NCBI GenBank assembly: GCA_016271365.2
Contig: CM057456.1
Span: 1,391,981,501-1,392,045,500, forward strand
DNA: 64,000 nt
DNA from: Neoceratodus forsteri
Taxonomy: Eukaryota > Chordata > Ceratodontiformes > Ceratodontidae
Direction of reading: 5' to 3'
The translations under genes and the position numbers were made by a program. Shown here one piece after another: positions 46,881 to 57,702 of this stretch (position 1 is its first letter; the number at the start of each line of letters is the position of its first letter). Under the pieces are notes generated by a model. It had not been told where the DNA came from, searched no databases, and was given only the letters and a program-made list of their open reading frames with translations.

Positions 46881-49520
46881 CCCCTGGCAAGGCTTGAAAC
46901 ATAAAATTTGTTGGCAGAAAAGGACCCGCTTAGTCCACATAGTCTGCCCAGATGTTCCCTGCCTGATCTTTCTCCACAGACCCTAACTGGTCTCTGGCGA
47001 TGCTTTCTCCTGCTTACCTATTTATTGATATATCCCTGTCTCTCCTACGCATGCTTGAAGCCCCACCACACTGTTTTCGCCTCCACCACTTTCACGGGGA
47101 GTCTGTTACAGCATCTACCATCCTTTCAGTGAAGTAGTACTTCCTCACATCCCTCCCTTCCAGCTTCATCACACCCCCTTGTCCTGGTTCTCTTTTCCTT
47201 TTGGAAGAGACTCACCTGCTGTGCCCTGTTCACTCCTGTGAGGTACTTGAAGGTCTCTACCATGTCCCCTCTTGCGCTTCTCTTTTCCAGGGTGTAAATG
47301 TTGAGATCCCTTAGTCTCTCCCATATGGCTTCTCATGCAACCCCAGCACCATTTTAGCTGCCCTCCTGTGGACTGCCTTTACCTAGTCTATGTCCATTCT
47401 GAGGTGTGACCTCCAAAACTGGACATGGTACTCAAAGTGGTATCTCACCAGGGAGCAATACAGCGGCAACACCACCTCCCTCCTCCTGTTGGAGATTCTA
47501 TTCCCTATGCACCCCAGTATCCCAGAAGCCCTACTCACTGCTTTGTCATACTGTCCCACCACTTTCAGATCATTAGTTATAGTCCCAAGGTCTCTTTCCT
47601 GCTTAGTGACTGTCAGTACTACCTGCCCCCTTCCCCCATCTTATACTCCTCTCCTGGGTTCCTGTGCCCTAAGTGCATGATTTTGCACTTTTTGCATTGA
47701 ACCCCAACTGCCATGCCCTTGACCACTCCTCAGATTTCCCAGCATGCTTTTGCATTCTCTCCACCTCCTTTTGAGTATCCATCTCATTGCATATTTTGAT
47801 ATCTTCTGCAAAAAGACACATCTTCTCTTCCAGTTCTTCTAAAATATCATTTATGTAGACACTGAAGAGGAGCAGTCCCAGTACTGAGCCCTGCGGCACC
47901 CTGCTGGTCACTGTCCTGTCAGTGGAGTGAGTACCTTTAACCACCACTCTCTGTTACCTATCCATTAACCAGTTTCTAACTCAGATCACCACTTTCTGTC
48001 CCACACCCTGGCTGCTTAATTTCTTACTCAATCTCCTATGCGGCACTGTGTTGGAGGCCTTGCCAGTGTCAGATTGGCCACGTCCACTGCCTTCCCCGAT
48101 CTATTTCAGTGGTCACCCAGTCAAAGAAGTCCATCAGATTTGTCTAGCATGACACCCTCCCCATGAGACTGGTATGCGCTCAGTCAGTGCTGGATCCAGT
48201 GCAGGCTGTAGGGCTTATAACTCCTGCTAATATGAGAATAAGCTAGATGGCATGCACTCACCAAGACTTCAGCTGGTAAATGAAGGCAAAAAAGGCTGTA
48301 GATGTTTGTTTGGAATTTTGTTTTTACTAAAATAGTAACGTACCAGCTGCAGGTATAAGAGACCTGGAATGACTCTACACCAGGTGCTATGATGCTTTCC
48401 CAGGTAAGGCTTTGTCATGTGGCAGTACCTGGACAAAACTATACCCCTTTTATAGTGCGACAAATAACTATAAAAGGGATCTAGTTTTGTACAGATTTTG
48501 AGCAAACATCTACAGCCTGCCTTCATTTACCAGCTGCTGTCTTGGACAGTGTATGAGTGCACGCCATTTAGTCTGTTCTCATGTCCTCCCTCTCTTGCGA
48601 ATCCATGGTGCCTGTGGTCTTTCAGCTCATTGGATTCAAGATAATATGCCAGTCTTTCTTTTAGCAGGGTTTCCATTAATTTCTCCAGCACTGAAGGGAG
48701 ACTGTCTGCCCCATAGTTGCTAGCTTCCTTCTTGCTGTCTGCTCTTCTGCAGTACTCGGGAACCTTGCATGCTTCCAGTGAACTGTTGAATAAGGCTGTC
48801 AGTGGGGCAGCTAACGCCTCCCTGAGTTCCTTTAGTACTCTTGGGTATATCCCATCTGGACCCAGGACTCTTTCCTCTGGAAATGGACTTGTGTCCACCC
48901 CCCACCCCACTGTGAAGACTGAGCAGAAGTACCTGTTCAGGATGGCAGCTTTTTCTTGGTCCTCTTCTGGTCAGTCTTCCCCTTCTGTGCTCCTAATCCT
49001 CACTATCCCCTTCCCCTTGCTTTTGTCTTCTTACTTATCTACAGTATTTGAAGAAAGTCTTATTTCCTTTAGCTACTCCTTTAACTGTCCTTTCCTCTGT
49101 CTGCACCTTTGCTCCCTTACCACCTTCTCTGCTTCCTCTGTTTTACTTGGTATACCCCCGCCCACCCTCCTCTGTGTTTCCCTATACCACATGAATGCCA
49201 CCTTTTTCCTTCACCACCTTTGCCTCTTCCCTGGAGAACCATGTCTTTTTTTTCTTCTGCATTTACTTACTTCCTTTACATTTCAGATGATTGCCTTAAT
49301 TATGCCTTCCCTTATTGTTTCCTTGTGTGCCTCCACCCCTCCCTTGCAATCCTCCCCCTTACGAGGCAGTTTGAGACAGTTTTCCAATTTCTGCCTTCCT
49401 AATGTCCAATACCCTCATCCTTGTATGGTTTGTTTCTGCTCCTGTCTTTATGTTAGATCCACACTGTACAGTTATCACTGGTACATAGGGGACTGCCCAC
49501 TGCGATGTCTGCAATGCTCT
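46881..49520 (-). mobile_element. CR1 LINE, decayed, with nested MITE
   Basis: Minus strand: RVPQGSVLGLLLFSVYINDI, the degraded FAEDIKI catalytic block and WQLGFNAKSAKSC (47947-47669). Upstream is LGPDGIYPRVLKELREALAA (about 48870). The 3' end near 46890-46960 has the CR1 GGCAGAAAAGGACC...AGTCTGCCCAGATG sequence. Interrupted at 48232-48581. Confidence 0.85.
48232..48581. mobile_element. 350-bp foldback MITE nested in CR1
   Basis: Arm TGAGAATAAGCTAGATGGCA through GGCTGTAGATGTTTG (48233-48306) is the imperfect reverse complement of CAAACATCTACAGCCTGCCT through AGTCTGTTCTCA (48504-48581). An inner pair CAAAACTATACCCCTTTTAT / ATAAAAGGGATCTAGTTTTG also folds. CR1 peptides resume on both sides. 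No ORF. Confidence 0.8.
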
Positions 49521-50460
49521 TCTTGTTTGTAAGCACCAGATCTTCCTCGAGGATATCGCCTTCATCAGGTCACACTCATGGAACTTCTAGATGCCAGGTA
49601 CTAGGACCACATGGAAACTTTTGCAAGCAGCCTACCAGGGGTCACCCACGACAATGTCAGACGTTGGCTACTACATAAACGTATGTGTCCCGTTCCCTCC
49701 TCAATCCTTTTCCCACCGTCAACCATACTCGTCAGACCCAGAAACGCTGCTGCACTAGCCACTGCTTTCTTTATTTTTCTCTCCATAGTAATCACTTTTA
49801 TAAGTGATTTTCAGTGGTATGTATGTCATTGAAGGAACCGCCAAAACTGTTCCATTAGTGTGAATATGGTGAGAAGATTTATATCAGTGATTCGCACAAT
49901 GTCTGCGTCTGTCGCCTCAGCCCGGACCACAGTATGTAAGTCTGCCTGATTTATAAAGGGTTTAACACAGCCACCTGGCGATGCTGAAAAGGCACTTTAG
50001 AAAAGCACCTTTTAAAATAGAAGGTAGCCTGCATAGAGAAGGACGTCCAGCAAAAGAGTTCTTCCACATCGCTGGCCTACTCCTCTGGGTCCAGGTCATC
50101 TAAATCCAGGAAAAGTCATCCAGGACCCTCAAGCTCGTCTGCCTGTGCTGGAGGTCTGTACACTAACCTGGTATGAACAGTGGCCCCCGAGTCTATCTAC
50201 AGGATGACCCACAGCACCTCCAACTCATCCATTTATTCTGGGTTTCCCTGTAGCTCATGGCCTTGATGTTGCTTGCTCCAGTGTTCAGATCTGAGTACAA
50301 TGGGACGGAGTCAGAGTATGACATGTTTGGGTGTTAGGAGGAGTCAAACTTTAAGACTGTTCCGGTGACTGAGCATGCCCAGTGGAAGGCTGCCTTTGTG
50401 TGGATGTGAATGGAATACTAGTAGTAGAACTATGACTACAAGTAAGCAACCTTTATTTGT
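49521..50460 (+). mobile_element. short DIRS-like relic (probable)
   Basis: The start (49570-49660) resembles the start of the relic at 29050. A Ser-rich gag-like stretch (SSSTSLAYSSGSRSSKSRKS, about 50055) follows. The end (about 50410-50450, TAGTAGAACTATGACTACAA then GTAAGCAACC) resembles the right end of the 61-62.7 kb element (TAGAACTCCTGTTACAGGTG then AGTAACC). No RT or recombinase, so again a gag-only or deleted form. Confidence 0.5.
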
Positions 50461-50726
50461 ATGTCCTTTTATATTGCATTATAACCTTGAGTACTTTTTG
50501 TACCTTGCTGTAACAAGGGACTGCCCCAATAAATAAGATATTATACTATATCTCATGGGGCCATCCTGCCATCAGTCTGATGCAAGTTTCAGTGAAATAC
50601 ATTATTCTACAAACAGAGCTTCTAAGGCACACTGTATGTTGACCAGTTTAGAATGATCATGTTGTAATAACATAAAGGTAAATGTTTTAGTAACATTGCA
50701 TTTGTTAAACTGCATGCTATTTGCAG

Positions 50727-50854
50727 GTCTTTTCTCATCTCTGCTGAGAGAACAGGCTAACATTGGTCATGATGGACCCAAGTGGATTGTGTTAGATGGT
50801 GATATTGATCCAATGTGGATTGAGTCACTTAACACTGTCATGGACGACAACAAG
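50727..50854 (+). CDS. DNAH11: axonemal dynein heavy chain exon (AAA2 Walker B)
   Basis: A 128-nt exon with TATTTGCAG acceptor and GTGAGC donor. It completes the split glycine codon from the previous exon and ends in phase 0. It encodes [19 protein letters not shown] then [20 protein letters not shown] and [11 protein letters not shown] is the AAA2 Walker B/Asp block and [14 protein letters not shown] is among the most conserved dynein segments. The following exon (expected to encode the sensor region after DNKV) is not in the remaining 13 kb, so that intron also exceeds 13 kb. LREQAN is the DNAH11-leaning feature. Confidence 0.92.
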
Positions 50855-51060
50855 GTGAGCAACATTTTGTGTTCACTTCTGTATGAAGTATGTAGTAGAT
50901 GTCTAACTGTACTTACAAACCTTATATACAGTATTTCACTGTATTAAGGGTTGTTCGTTGAACTGGATGTTACAGAATCTCAGTATTGTTGCCCGTTAAT
51001 GAGAGGTACTGCATGATAGATGTTTAGGCAATAAGGCATGACAGAGAGTGTGTTACTAAA
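50855..51060. other. intron sequence, no feature
   Basis: Begins with GTGAGC donor. No TE recognised. Confidence 0.5.
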
Positions 51061-51192
51061 GGAATAATGCCCAACAGGGTGGGTGTTATGCTGGGATAAC
51101 ATCCCGCCTCGGGTGGTTGGGTGGCATCGGGTGTCCGACATCCAAGAAGGGATGTTATCCAGCATAACACCCACCCTGGGGGGCATTATTCC
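51061..51192. repeat. 132-bp palindromic MITE-like element
   Basis: GGAATAATGCCCAACAGGGT through GATAACATCCC (51061-51105) pairs with GGGATGTTATCC through GGGCATTATTCC (51149-51192). The loop carries CGGGTGGTTGGGTGGCATCG. No coding potential. Confidence 0.85.
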
Positions 51193-51412
51193 TATTATAC
51201 AATGACTTATTGTTTTATACAGAATAAAAAATAATAATTTTAAAGAATGTTTTTGTTAGTGTGTAAAAAATATTTTTGTTTCTTAAGGGAAGATGCAAAT
51301 AGTCATGATGCAAACAATCAGCTGAGATATTATGCCAGGATAACATCCCTGCTGTGATGGCCAACTGACCAATCAGAAGCCAGGATTCTTTCTTGCCATT
51401 GTATTATCTGGG

Positions 51413-51530
51413 ATAACATTACACTAAGGGTGTGTTGTGAGGCATGAGGCACAACCGAGTGATATCAACCACCCGAGAAGTGATGTTACGCAGTGTAACA
51501 TACCCCTTGGTGTGCCTAATGCGATTATAA
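51413..51530. repeat. palindromic element, weaker
   Basis: GGGATAACATTACACTAAGG / TGTAACATACCCC, with loop GTGTGTTGTGAGGCATGAGG and GTGATATCAACCACCC. It shares GGGATAACAT with the 51061 element and the loop words with 317-414 and 4503-4600. Confidence 0.5.
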
Positions 51531-51757
51531 AATGGATCATGTAGAATTAAAAAATACTTCTAATTCAGGTTTTTCTATATAATTATTTAAAACCATGATG
51601 TCTTGAGATAATCTATAGTGGAGCCCTCTTATTGTGAAATCTGATTAAACTGTATTTCTTCTTATACTGAAGTGCTCCTTATGTCCCAGACAAAAGAATG
51701 CAATGTGATTTTTTTTTCCCTTATAATAGTGGAAGTTGTTTCTGAGTAAATTTGCAC

Positions 51758-51930
51758 ATAACATAGAAACATAGATTTGATGGCAGAAGGAGGAGGAGAA
51801 TAATAGTTCATAAAGTCTTCCCATGCCATACTACCCCTAGTCTGCCCATGCCATACTTCGTCATCCCACCAATCTGCTGAACTGGTGGGTTGTCTCCCCG
51901 CATCCCCCATTAGCAGCTCTTATTATTTAG
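51758..51930 (-). mobile_element. CR1 3' end fragment
   Basis: ACATAGAAACATAGATTTGATGGCAGAAGG and downstream AGTCTGCCCATGCC are the CR1 3' end read in antisense. Confidence 0.65.
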
Positions 51931-51977
51931 CAGTAATGGTTTTGTTGCATTTCTTTCGTAAAGAAAGAATTCATCCT

Positions 51978-52066
51978 GAATATTTATTGATGGATGGATG
52001 GATTGATGGAGGGAGGGAGGGAGGGATGGATGGATGGATGGATAGATAGGCAGACAGACAGACAGC
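51978..52066. repeat. GATG/GAGG/AGAC simple repeat
   Basis: ATTGATGGATGGATGG, GGAGGGAGGGAGGG, GGATGGATGGATAG and AGACAGACAGACAG runs form a compound microsatellite. Confidence 0.9.
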
Positions 52067-52640
52067 TATACACATAGAAACATAGAAAATGATGGCAGAA
52101 AAAGACCATTGGTCCACCCAGTCTGCCCATAAAACCCTAACTTACTCAGGACCTGTTGACCATACAGGGTTCTAACCCACACTATCCTCCCCCTGCCCTA
52201 CTGCTACAACCCTGAGCAACCACTACTCCCTTCACTCTGTCCCACTCATGTTTGAAACCATAGCAAGCTTTGGCACCCACCACATGAACTGACAGATTGA
52301 TTTATGGCTCCACCACCCTTTCTATAAAATAAAACCTTCTCACTTCCCTCTTGAACCTTCCCCCTTCAGTTTCCACTTGTGCCCCTGTGTTCTTGATCTA
52401 CTACCTATGCTAAATAGTGCCTCACAACTTGCCTTGTTCATTCCTTTTAGAAACTTGAAAGCAGATACAGCAGGAGCACCAGTAAATGTTTGGTGCTGTG
52501 TTCAAGTTACAGAAAAGCACAAAATAAAAGAATAGCACCCACACTATTGCTGGAACGACCAGAACACCAGCTTCTTGAATAGAAAATTGTTCTTTATAAA
52601 AGCAGACGTGCAAATAATCACACTGTGGTGGCTAGCAAAA

Positions 52641-52695
52641 AGAAACTAACGTTTCACCTGGTACACTGCCAGGCTTCATCAGAGTAAATTGTTTC
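52641..52695 (-). ncRNA. hammerhead-like ribozyme motif, inverted arm
   Basis: Read on the minus strand: CTGATGA (52682-52676), helix-II pairing GCCTGG...CCAGGT, then GAAAC (GAAA at 52655-52652) and a short helix-III candidate. An upstream AGAAAC can pair with GTTTCT beyond the core (helix I). CUGAUGA plus GAAA flanking a hairpin is the type I hammerhead core known from Penelope-like element terminal repeats. Core bases are intact here. Activity is not shown. Confidence 0.65.
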
Positions 52696-52774
52696 TAGAA
52701 ACAGGCGCTCAATAAATATATTTCAAGTATAACATGTGACTTAAAAAGACCAATCGTCATCTTTAAAGTTCTTA

Positions 52775-53352
52775 ACGCCAGCCTGCCGGCGCAGCAGTTG
52801 GATTTCCGCTTGCGACGCCAGCAACCTGGGTTCGGGAACAGACTCGGGTTGCTGGAGGGCTGGCTGAGGGAGAAGGAAAAGAGCGTCCAACGACGGCTCG
52901 CCTTCTCAGGAGGGAGGGTGGATACGTGGATCGGCGCCTGCTGACTCCTGGCAGAGGCTGGGAGTACGTCAGGACATCGGCCACAACACACTAAGGGGAG
53001 TGACGGATGTTGGTGTATGCCTAGACATGAGTGGCACGTTGCTTCCAAGGGGAGCAAAGTGGAAAAATGGTGCCAGGCTGATCGGGTGACATCCCTCCAG
53101 AACCCTCACCACCGGGCTCCTGGACCTCCATATACCATCCCAGCAGCACCCCAGGATCATTGGTTGGCTGCCAGGGCCATTCTCCTATGGAGTAAAGAGA
53201 CCCATGGTGAAAGAGGATACACTAAGGAGTTGCCTAGGGTTGGTTGCGATATGGGCAGTAGGGGTCGAAGAGTAGCCGCGGTGGGGAGTTCATGTGGGGG
53301 CCCGAAGGAGAGACCGGCCGGGTGCAGGGAAGGCACATAAAAAAAAAAAAAA
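52775..53352 (+). mobile_element. SINE family S1 nested in Penelope arm
   Basis: It interrupts the inverted arm, which otherwise pairs continuously with 55195-55225. Tail is an A-run at 53339-53353. Head has GGCGCAGCAGTTGGAT and CTGGGTTCGGGAACAGAC (box B-like), as in the copy at 37681-38258. Likely short TSD AAAGTTCTTA / AAAGTGCTCA. About 580 bp. Confidence 0.82.
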
Positions 53353-54020
53353 AGTGCTCAACAACCTCATTAACCTTAAGAGAACAGTTTAACTTCATTT
53401 CTTTTTCAGACTCTCTTCCACCATATATATATTTATTGTATGTCACTTGGGAACCTCAGACCACTTTAATTATTAACGTCCAATAAAACATTTCATTCTA
53501 TTAGGCTACTATTTATACAATTCTTCCTATTTATGTTCAAGTCTATAATGTAAAACATTATAAACTGTGTATGCATGTGGGAAATGATGTGAACTATTTT
53601 CCACTTCCACATATTTTGAACATTTACGAACGTTTATTATTAGGTCTGAAGGTCCTAGGCACCTAATCTTATTCAAAGCAACAGGAGGCATATTTGATAT
53701 TACATAAAAAAAATTTCAGCAATCACAACCCCTTAACATCTGTATTTTTTCAAAAAAGCAGAGAAGTCAATACTTTCATTTAACCCTCTTTTGGAGCGAG
53801 CTCCCAAGCTAAATATCCAAATGTCCAATCAATTTATTGAGATCGCCTCCCCTGGGACCCACTCTAATCAACTCTAAGCCAAAAAAGCCAAATGTATGTT
53901 TCCTGGAATTATTCTGTTGTATATGTTTATCTATGGCATACTTGGTATCTCCCTTTTCCAGCGCCCTCACATGTTCGCCTATTCTGACTTTAAATTTTTG
54001 TACAGTTCATCCCATGTAAT

Positions 54021-54841
54021 ATGCTCCACAGTCACACACCAACAAATAAACTACCCAGTGCTACTACACGTTATGACATCTTGTATCTCAACAGTATTGC
54101 AACGGCCATCAAAAAAGTAAATGAGATGGACAGAGAGCAAACCCTGCAGTACAGACCACATGTAAATAAGAAAGAAAGCCTTGATTGCACCTTTGTCACA
54201 AGTTATTCCAGGCGAGCTGACAAAGTCAGACAGATTATTGTGAATAATTGGCCCATTTTAGAGCTGGAACCGAGGCTAGTGGAGATAGCGAAACATGGAC
54301 CCAGAATAATTTTCCGTAATCGTAAGAGCATTAACGATTTTGTTGTGTCCAACACAGTACCGGCCCAAGAAACTAACAGACGGACCCTGTTGGCATCAAG
54401 GCCCAGGGGCACACACAGGTGTGGCAACTGTTTGTATTGTAAATACATACATTGCTGTAAGAATTTTATACATCCCATTTCAGGAAAAACTATTGAGATA
54501 CAAGATTTCATAATGTGTAGTAGCATTGAGGTAGTTTATTTGTTGGTGTGTGACTGTGGAGCATATTATGTGGGGCAAACTGTACAAAAACTTAGTCAGA
54601 ATAGGCAAACGTGAGGGCGCTGGAAAAGGGAGATACCAACTATGCCATAGTTAAACACATACAACAGAATAATTCCAGGAAACATACATTTGGCTTTTTT
54701 GGCTTAGAGTTGGTTACACTGGGTCCCACACGAGGAGATCTCAATAAATTGATTGGACAAAGAGAAAGCTATTGGATATTTTGCTATGGGTTAAATGAAA
54801 GTATTGACCTCTCTGCTTGTTTGAAAAAATACAGATGTTAA
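54021..54841 (+). pseudogene. Penelope GIY-YIG endonuclease C-terminal part, frameshifted
   Basis: The frame up to 54614 gives a linker with a Cys-rich site (THRCGNCLYCKYIHCC, about 54411) and then VVYLLVCDCGAYYVGQTVQK (about 54530), the GIY-YIG nuclease core variant of Penelope elements. The frame is lost near 54605 at GTGAGGG; the remainder, KGDTNYAIVKHIQQNNSRKH and GQRESYWIFCYGL (catalytic Glu region), reads in a shifted frame to 54841. The inverted arm is two bases longer at this point, so the lesion is specific to this arm. The enzyme would nick target DNA for insertion. Confidence 0.85.
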
Positions 54842-55284
54842 AGGGTTGTGATTTCTGAAAATGTTTTTTATGTAATATCAAATATGCCTCCTGTTGCTTT
54901 GAATAAGATTAGGTGCCTAGGACCTTCAGACCTAATAATAAATGTTCATGAATGTTCGAAATATGTGGAAGTGGAAAACAGTTCACATTTCCCACTTGCA
55001 TACACAGTTTATAATGTTTTACATTATAGACTTGAACATAAATAGGTAGAATTGTATAAAGAGTAGCCTACTAGAATGAAACGTTTTATTGTACGTTAAT
55101 ACTTAAAAGTGGTCTGAGGTTCCCAAGTGACATATAATAAATATATGTATGGTGGAGGACAGTCCAGAGAAGAAATGAAGTTAAACTCTTCTCTTAAGGT
55201 TAATGAGATTAAGCACTTTAAAGATGGTGATTGGTCTTTTTAAGTCACATGTTATATTTGAAATATATTTATTGAGCGCCTGTT

Positions 55285-55345
55285 TCTAGAAACAATTTAC
55301 TCTAATGAAGCCTGGCAGTGTACCAGGTGAAACGTTAGTTTCTTT
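55285..55345 (+). ncRNA. hammerhead-like motif, direct arm, core mutated
   Basis: Same structure as 52641-52695 but the core reads CTAATGA (55302-55308) instead of CTGATGA. GAAA at 55329-55332. The altered G is an invariant core base in hammerheads, so this copy is predicted inactive. Confidence 0.6.
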
Positions 55346-56387
55346 TTGCTAGCCACCACAGTGTGATTATTTGCACATCTGCTTTTATAAAGAACAATTT
55401 TCTATTCAAGAAGTTGGTCTTCTGGTCTTTCCAGCAATAGTGTGGGTGCTATTCTTTTATTTTGTGCTTTTAGAAACTTGATTGTCTTTATCATATCTCC
55501 CTTCCCTCTCTCATCTGGCATCCAGTGAGTACATGTTCGGTGCCATGAGCCAATCCTGTTAAGATCTGCCCTGCTGGCCCTGAACCAGCCCTTTCTCCAG
55601 AACTGGGCACAGTACTCTAGGTGGGGCCTCACCAGTGACTGTAGAGAGGTAGTAATACATTTTTCCTTCAGCTGTCAGTACCCCTTCCTGCACACCTCAG
55701 CATCCTGTGTGCCTTACTGTAGGCCTTGTTGCACTGGCTTTATTGTTTTAGGGAGTCACTGCTAATGACCCCCAGAGCTCTTTCCTCAGAGATCGTGTCC
55801 AGCTTTACCCCCCTACCCCCATCCAGTACTCTGTCCTGGTGTTCTTGTCCCCTACTGTATGTGCATCGCCTTGTACTTTTTGGCATTGAATTTCAACTGC
55901 CAAACCTTTGACCACCTCTCTAGCTTTTGTAAGTCTCTCTGCATCTCCCCAATCCCCTCTCCGCTGTCTGCCCTGCCACAGAGCTTAGTGTCATCTTCAA
56001 AGAAACACATTTTTTCCCTGGATTTCATCTCCCATGTCACTGATGAACATATTAACAAGGACTGGACCCAGGACCAGTCCTTGTGTCACTCCACTGGTGA
56101 CCTCACTCTCTTCTGATTTGACTCTGTTAACCACAGCCCTCTGCTGTCTCCCCTCCGACCAGTTTCTCACCCATCTAACTGTGTCCTTCACTGCACCCAG
56201 TCCTATAGCATCTTCAGCAATGTTTTGTGAGACACTGAGTCGAAAACCTTGCTGGAATTGAAGTAGAGTAAATCCACAGCATGGCCCATATCCACTACCC
56301 TCATTACCCAGTCAAGGAACACTATCAGGCTGGTCTGACAAGACCTTCCTGCCATGAACCCATGCTGTTTACTGTTGTGGAGCCTAT

Positions 56388-56595
56388 TAGCCTGGAGGTT
56401 AGAGTAACAAGCTGTGAATCAGCTTGGTACCTCCATCAGAAAGACCTGAGTTTGATTCCTACAACCTCCACTTGCATACTGTGTGACTTTGAGCAAGTCA
56501 CTTAACCACCCCAGTGCTCCCGGGTTGCCCCTGACAACAGATACCTGTGCCAAGTGGGCCCTACCCAGTTACCAAATAATTTAAAAAATATATAA
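56388..56595 (+). mobile_element. MIR/CORE-like SINE nested in CR1
   Basis: Box A-like TTAGCCTGGAGGTTAGAG, box B-like TGAGTTTGATTCCTA (about 56447), then TGTGTGACTTTGAGCAAGTC and ACTTAACC. Same family as 748-945. CR1 sequence continues on both sides. Confidence 0.75.
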
Positions 56596-57060
56596 TTTTC
56601 CAGGTAGTCCACATGGTCCTCTTTGACTTATGTTTCCATCAGTTTACCCACAATAGAAGTAAGACTGACAGGTCTGTAGTTACCTGGTTGCTTCTTGTCC
56701 CCCCCCCCTTATGGAATGGGACTATGCCCGCTACCTTCCAGTCTTTTGGAACTACCCCTTTCTTAACTGAGCTATTGAATAGCCCTAGCAGTGGTTCAGT
56801 TAGTTCCATTACCAATTCCTTGAGCACCCTCAGATGCATCCCATCTGGCCCTGGGGTCTTATCCATCTTTACCTTTTCACAGGTAAATACTTGACGCCTC
56901 ATCTTGGTCATCACCCCCTAGAGCCACCTTAATGCCACTCTCTGGCAGAGGCCCTCTGTCTTCCCTTGTAAATACAGAGCAGAAGTAGTCATTATGAATG
57001 ACTGCTTTCTTCCTGTCCTCCTCAGTCAGTTACCCTATCTCCAACACATAAAATCTACAA

Positions 57061-57568
57061 TACGATAGACAGACAGACAGATAGATTATAGACGGACTGT
57101 CAGATGGGTAGGCAACCATGCATAACAAACTTGTGTTCTCAAGGTATTTAATACCATCTGACCCACAAGAGCAGAATTTGAGTGGTTCCAAGATAACATC
57201 AGAATCCCGAAATGGGTACTCAGCCTTATTGTGTGTGGAGTTTTTGTTTGTTTTGGTTTTAATATTATATGGTTCCCTGCCCCAGATTTACTCAAAGGCC
57301 TCCCCAACAAATATCCCTAAAACTTTACTCAATGTGTGGATTTTATTAACTGAAATAAGGTCAGAAAAAATAATGAAAATCAGTGACAGTTCAAAATATG
57401 CCTCAAAATTCCTCTACCAGAATGCTGTTGTACCATTGATATGAGGTCAGAACAGTGGTTCATCAACATAATGACATCAGAACAATGGTAGAACAGCAGC
57501 TTGCCAAGGGGAAATTTCCACTGATAATGACACTTAACTGTATATTATATTATTTTATATTATATTAT
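57061..57568. other. AT-rich sequence with (AGAC)n start
   Basis: AGACAGACAGACAG at 57069-57082. Otherwise no recognised feature up to the palindrome. Confidence 0.5.
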
Positions 57569-57702
57569 GGGATTAACCCATGACAGGATATGGGTTTATT
57601 GAGCATTAATCCATGGGGGGTTGAGTCACAAGGTAGCCGAGTGACTTCAAGCACCCATGCGTGATTAATGCTCAGTAAACCCATACTCTGTAGGGTTAAT
57701 CC
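57569..57702. repeat. 134-bp palindromic MITE-like element in a TATA-rich site
   Basis: GGATTAACCCATGACAGGAT through CATTAATCCATGG pairs with CCATGCGTGATTAATGCTCA through GGGTTAATCC. Loop contains GGGTTGAGTCACAAGGTAGC and GAGTGACTTCAAGCACCC. Flanked by TATATTATATTATG and CTCTTATAAC. Confidence 0.85.

Larger units (their letters stand above)
52459..55466 (+). mobile_element. Penelope-like element with an inverted partial copy
   Basis: Bounded by an exact 15-bp TSD CTTTTAGAAACTTGA (52444-52458, 55467-55481) inside a CR1. The right part (54058-55466, plus) holds a GIY-YIG endonuclease C-terminus and 3' UTR. The left part (52516-54057) is a long reverse complement of 54528-55466, interrupted by a SINE at 52775-53352. 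Such head-to-head partial copies are a known Penelope feature. The 5' RT core is missing. The junction is 54057/54058. About 57 bp at the far left (52459-52515) is unmatched filler. Confidence 0.88.
52072..57060 (-). mobile_element. CR1 LINE hosting a Penelope-like element and a SINE
   Basis: The 3' end is at 52072-52458 (CATAGAAACATAGAAAATGA, GTCTGCCCATAAAA, ACTTGAAAG). After the Penelope-like insert, CR1 resumes at 55482 with MRPHLEYCAQFW (minus) and FKFLKAQNKRI. From 55852-56190 it gives WQLKFNAKKYKAMH and SGVTQGLVLGPVLVNMFISD. At 56640-56914 it gives KMDKTPGPDGMHLRVLKELV and VVPKDWKVAGIVPF. A MIR-like SINE is nested at 56388-56595. Decayed. Confidence 0.85.

Noticed and set aside
48717..49532. 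271-codon plus-strand open frame
   Set aside because: It is antisense to CR1 RT motifs (GIYPRVLKEL and others); Ser/Leu/Pro-rich translation of the complementary strand.
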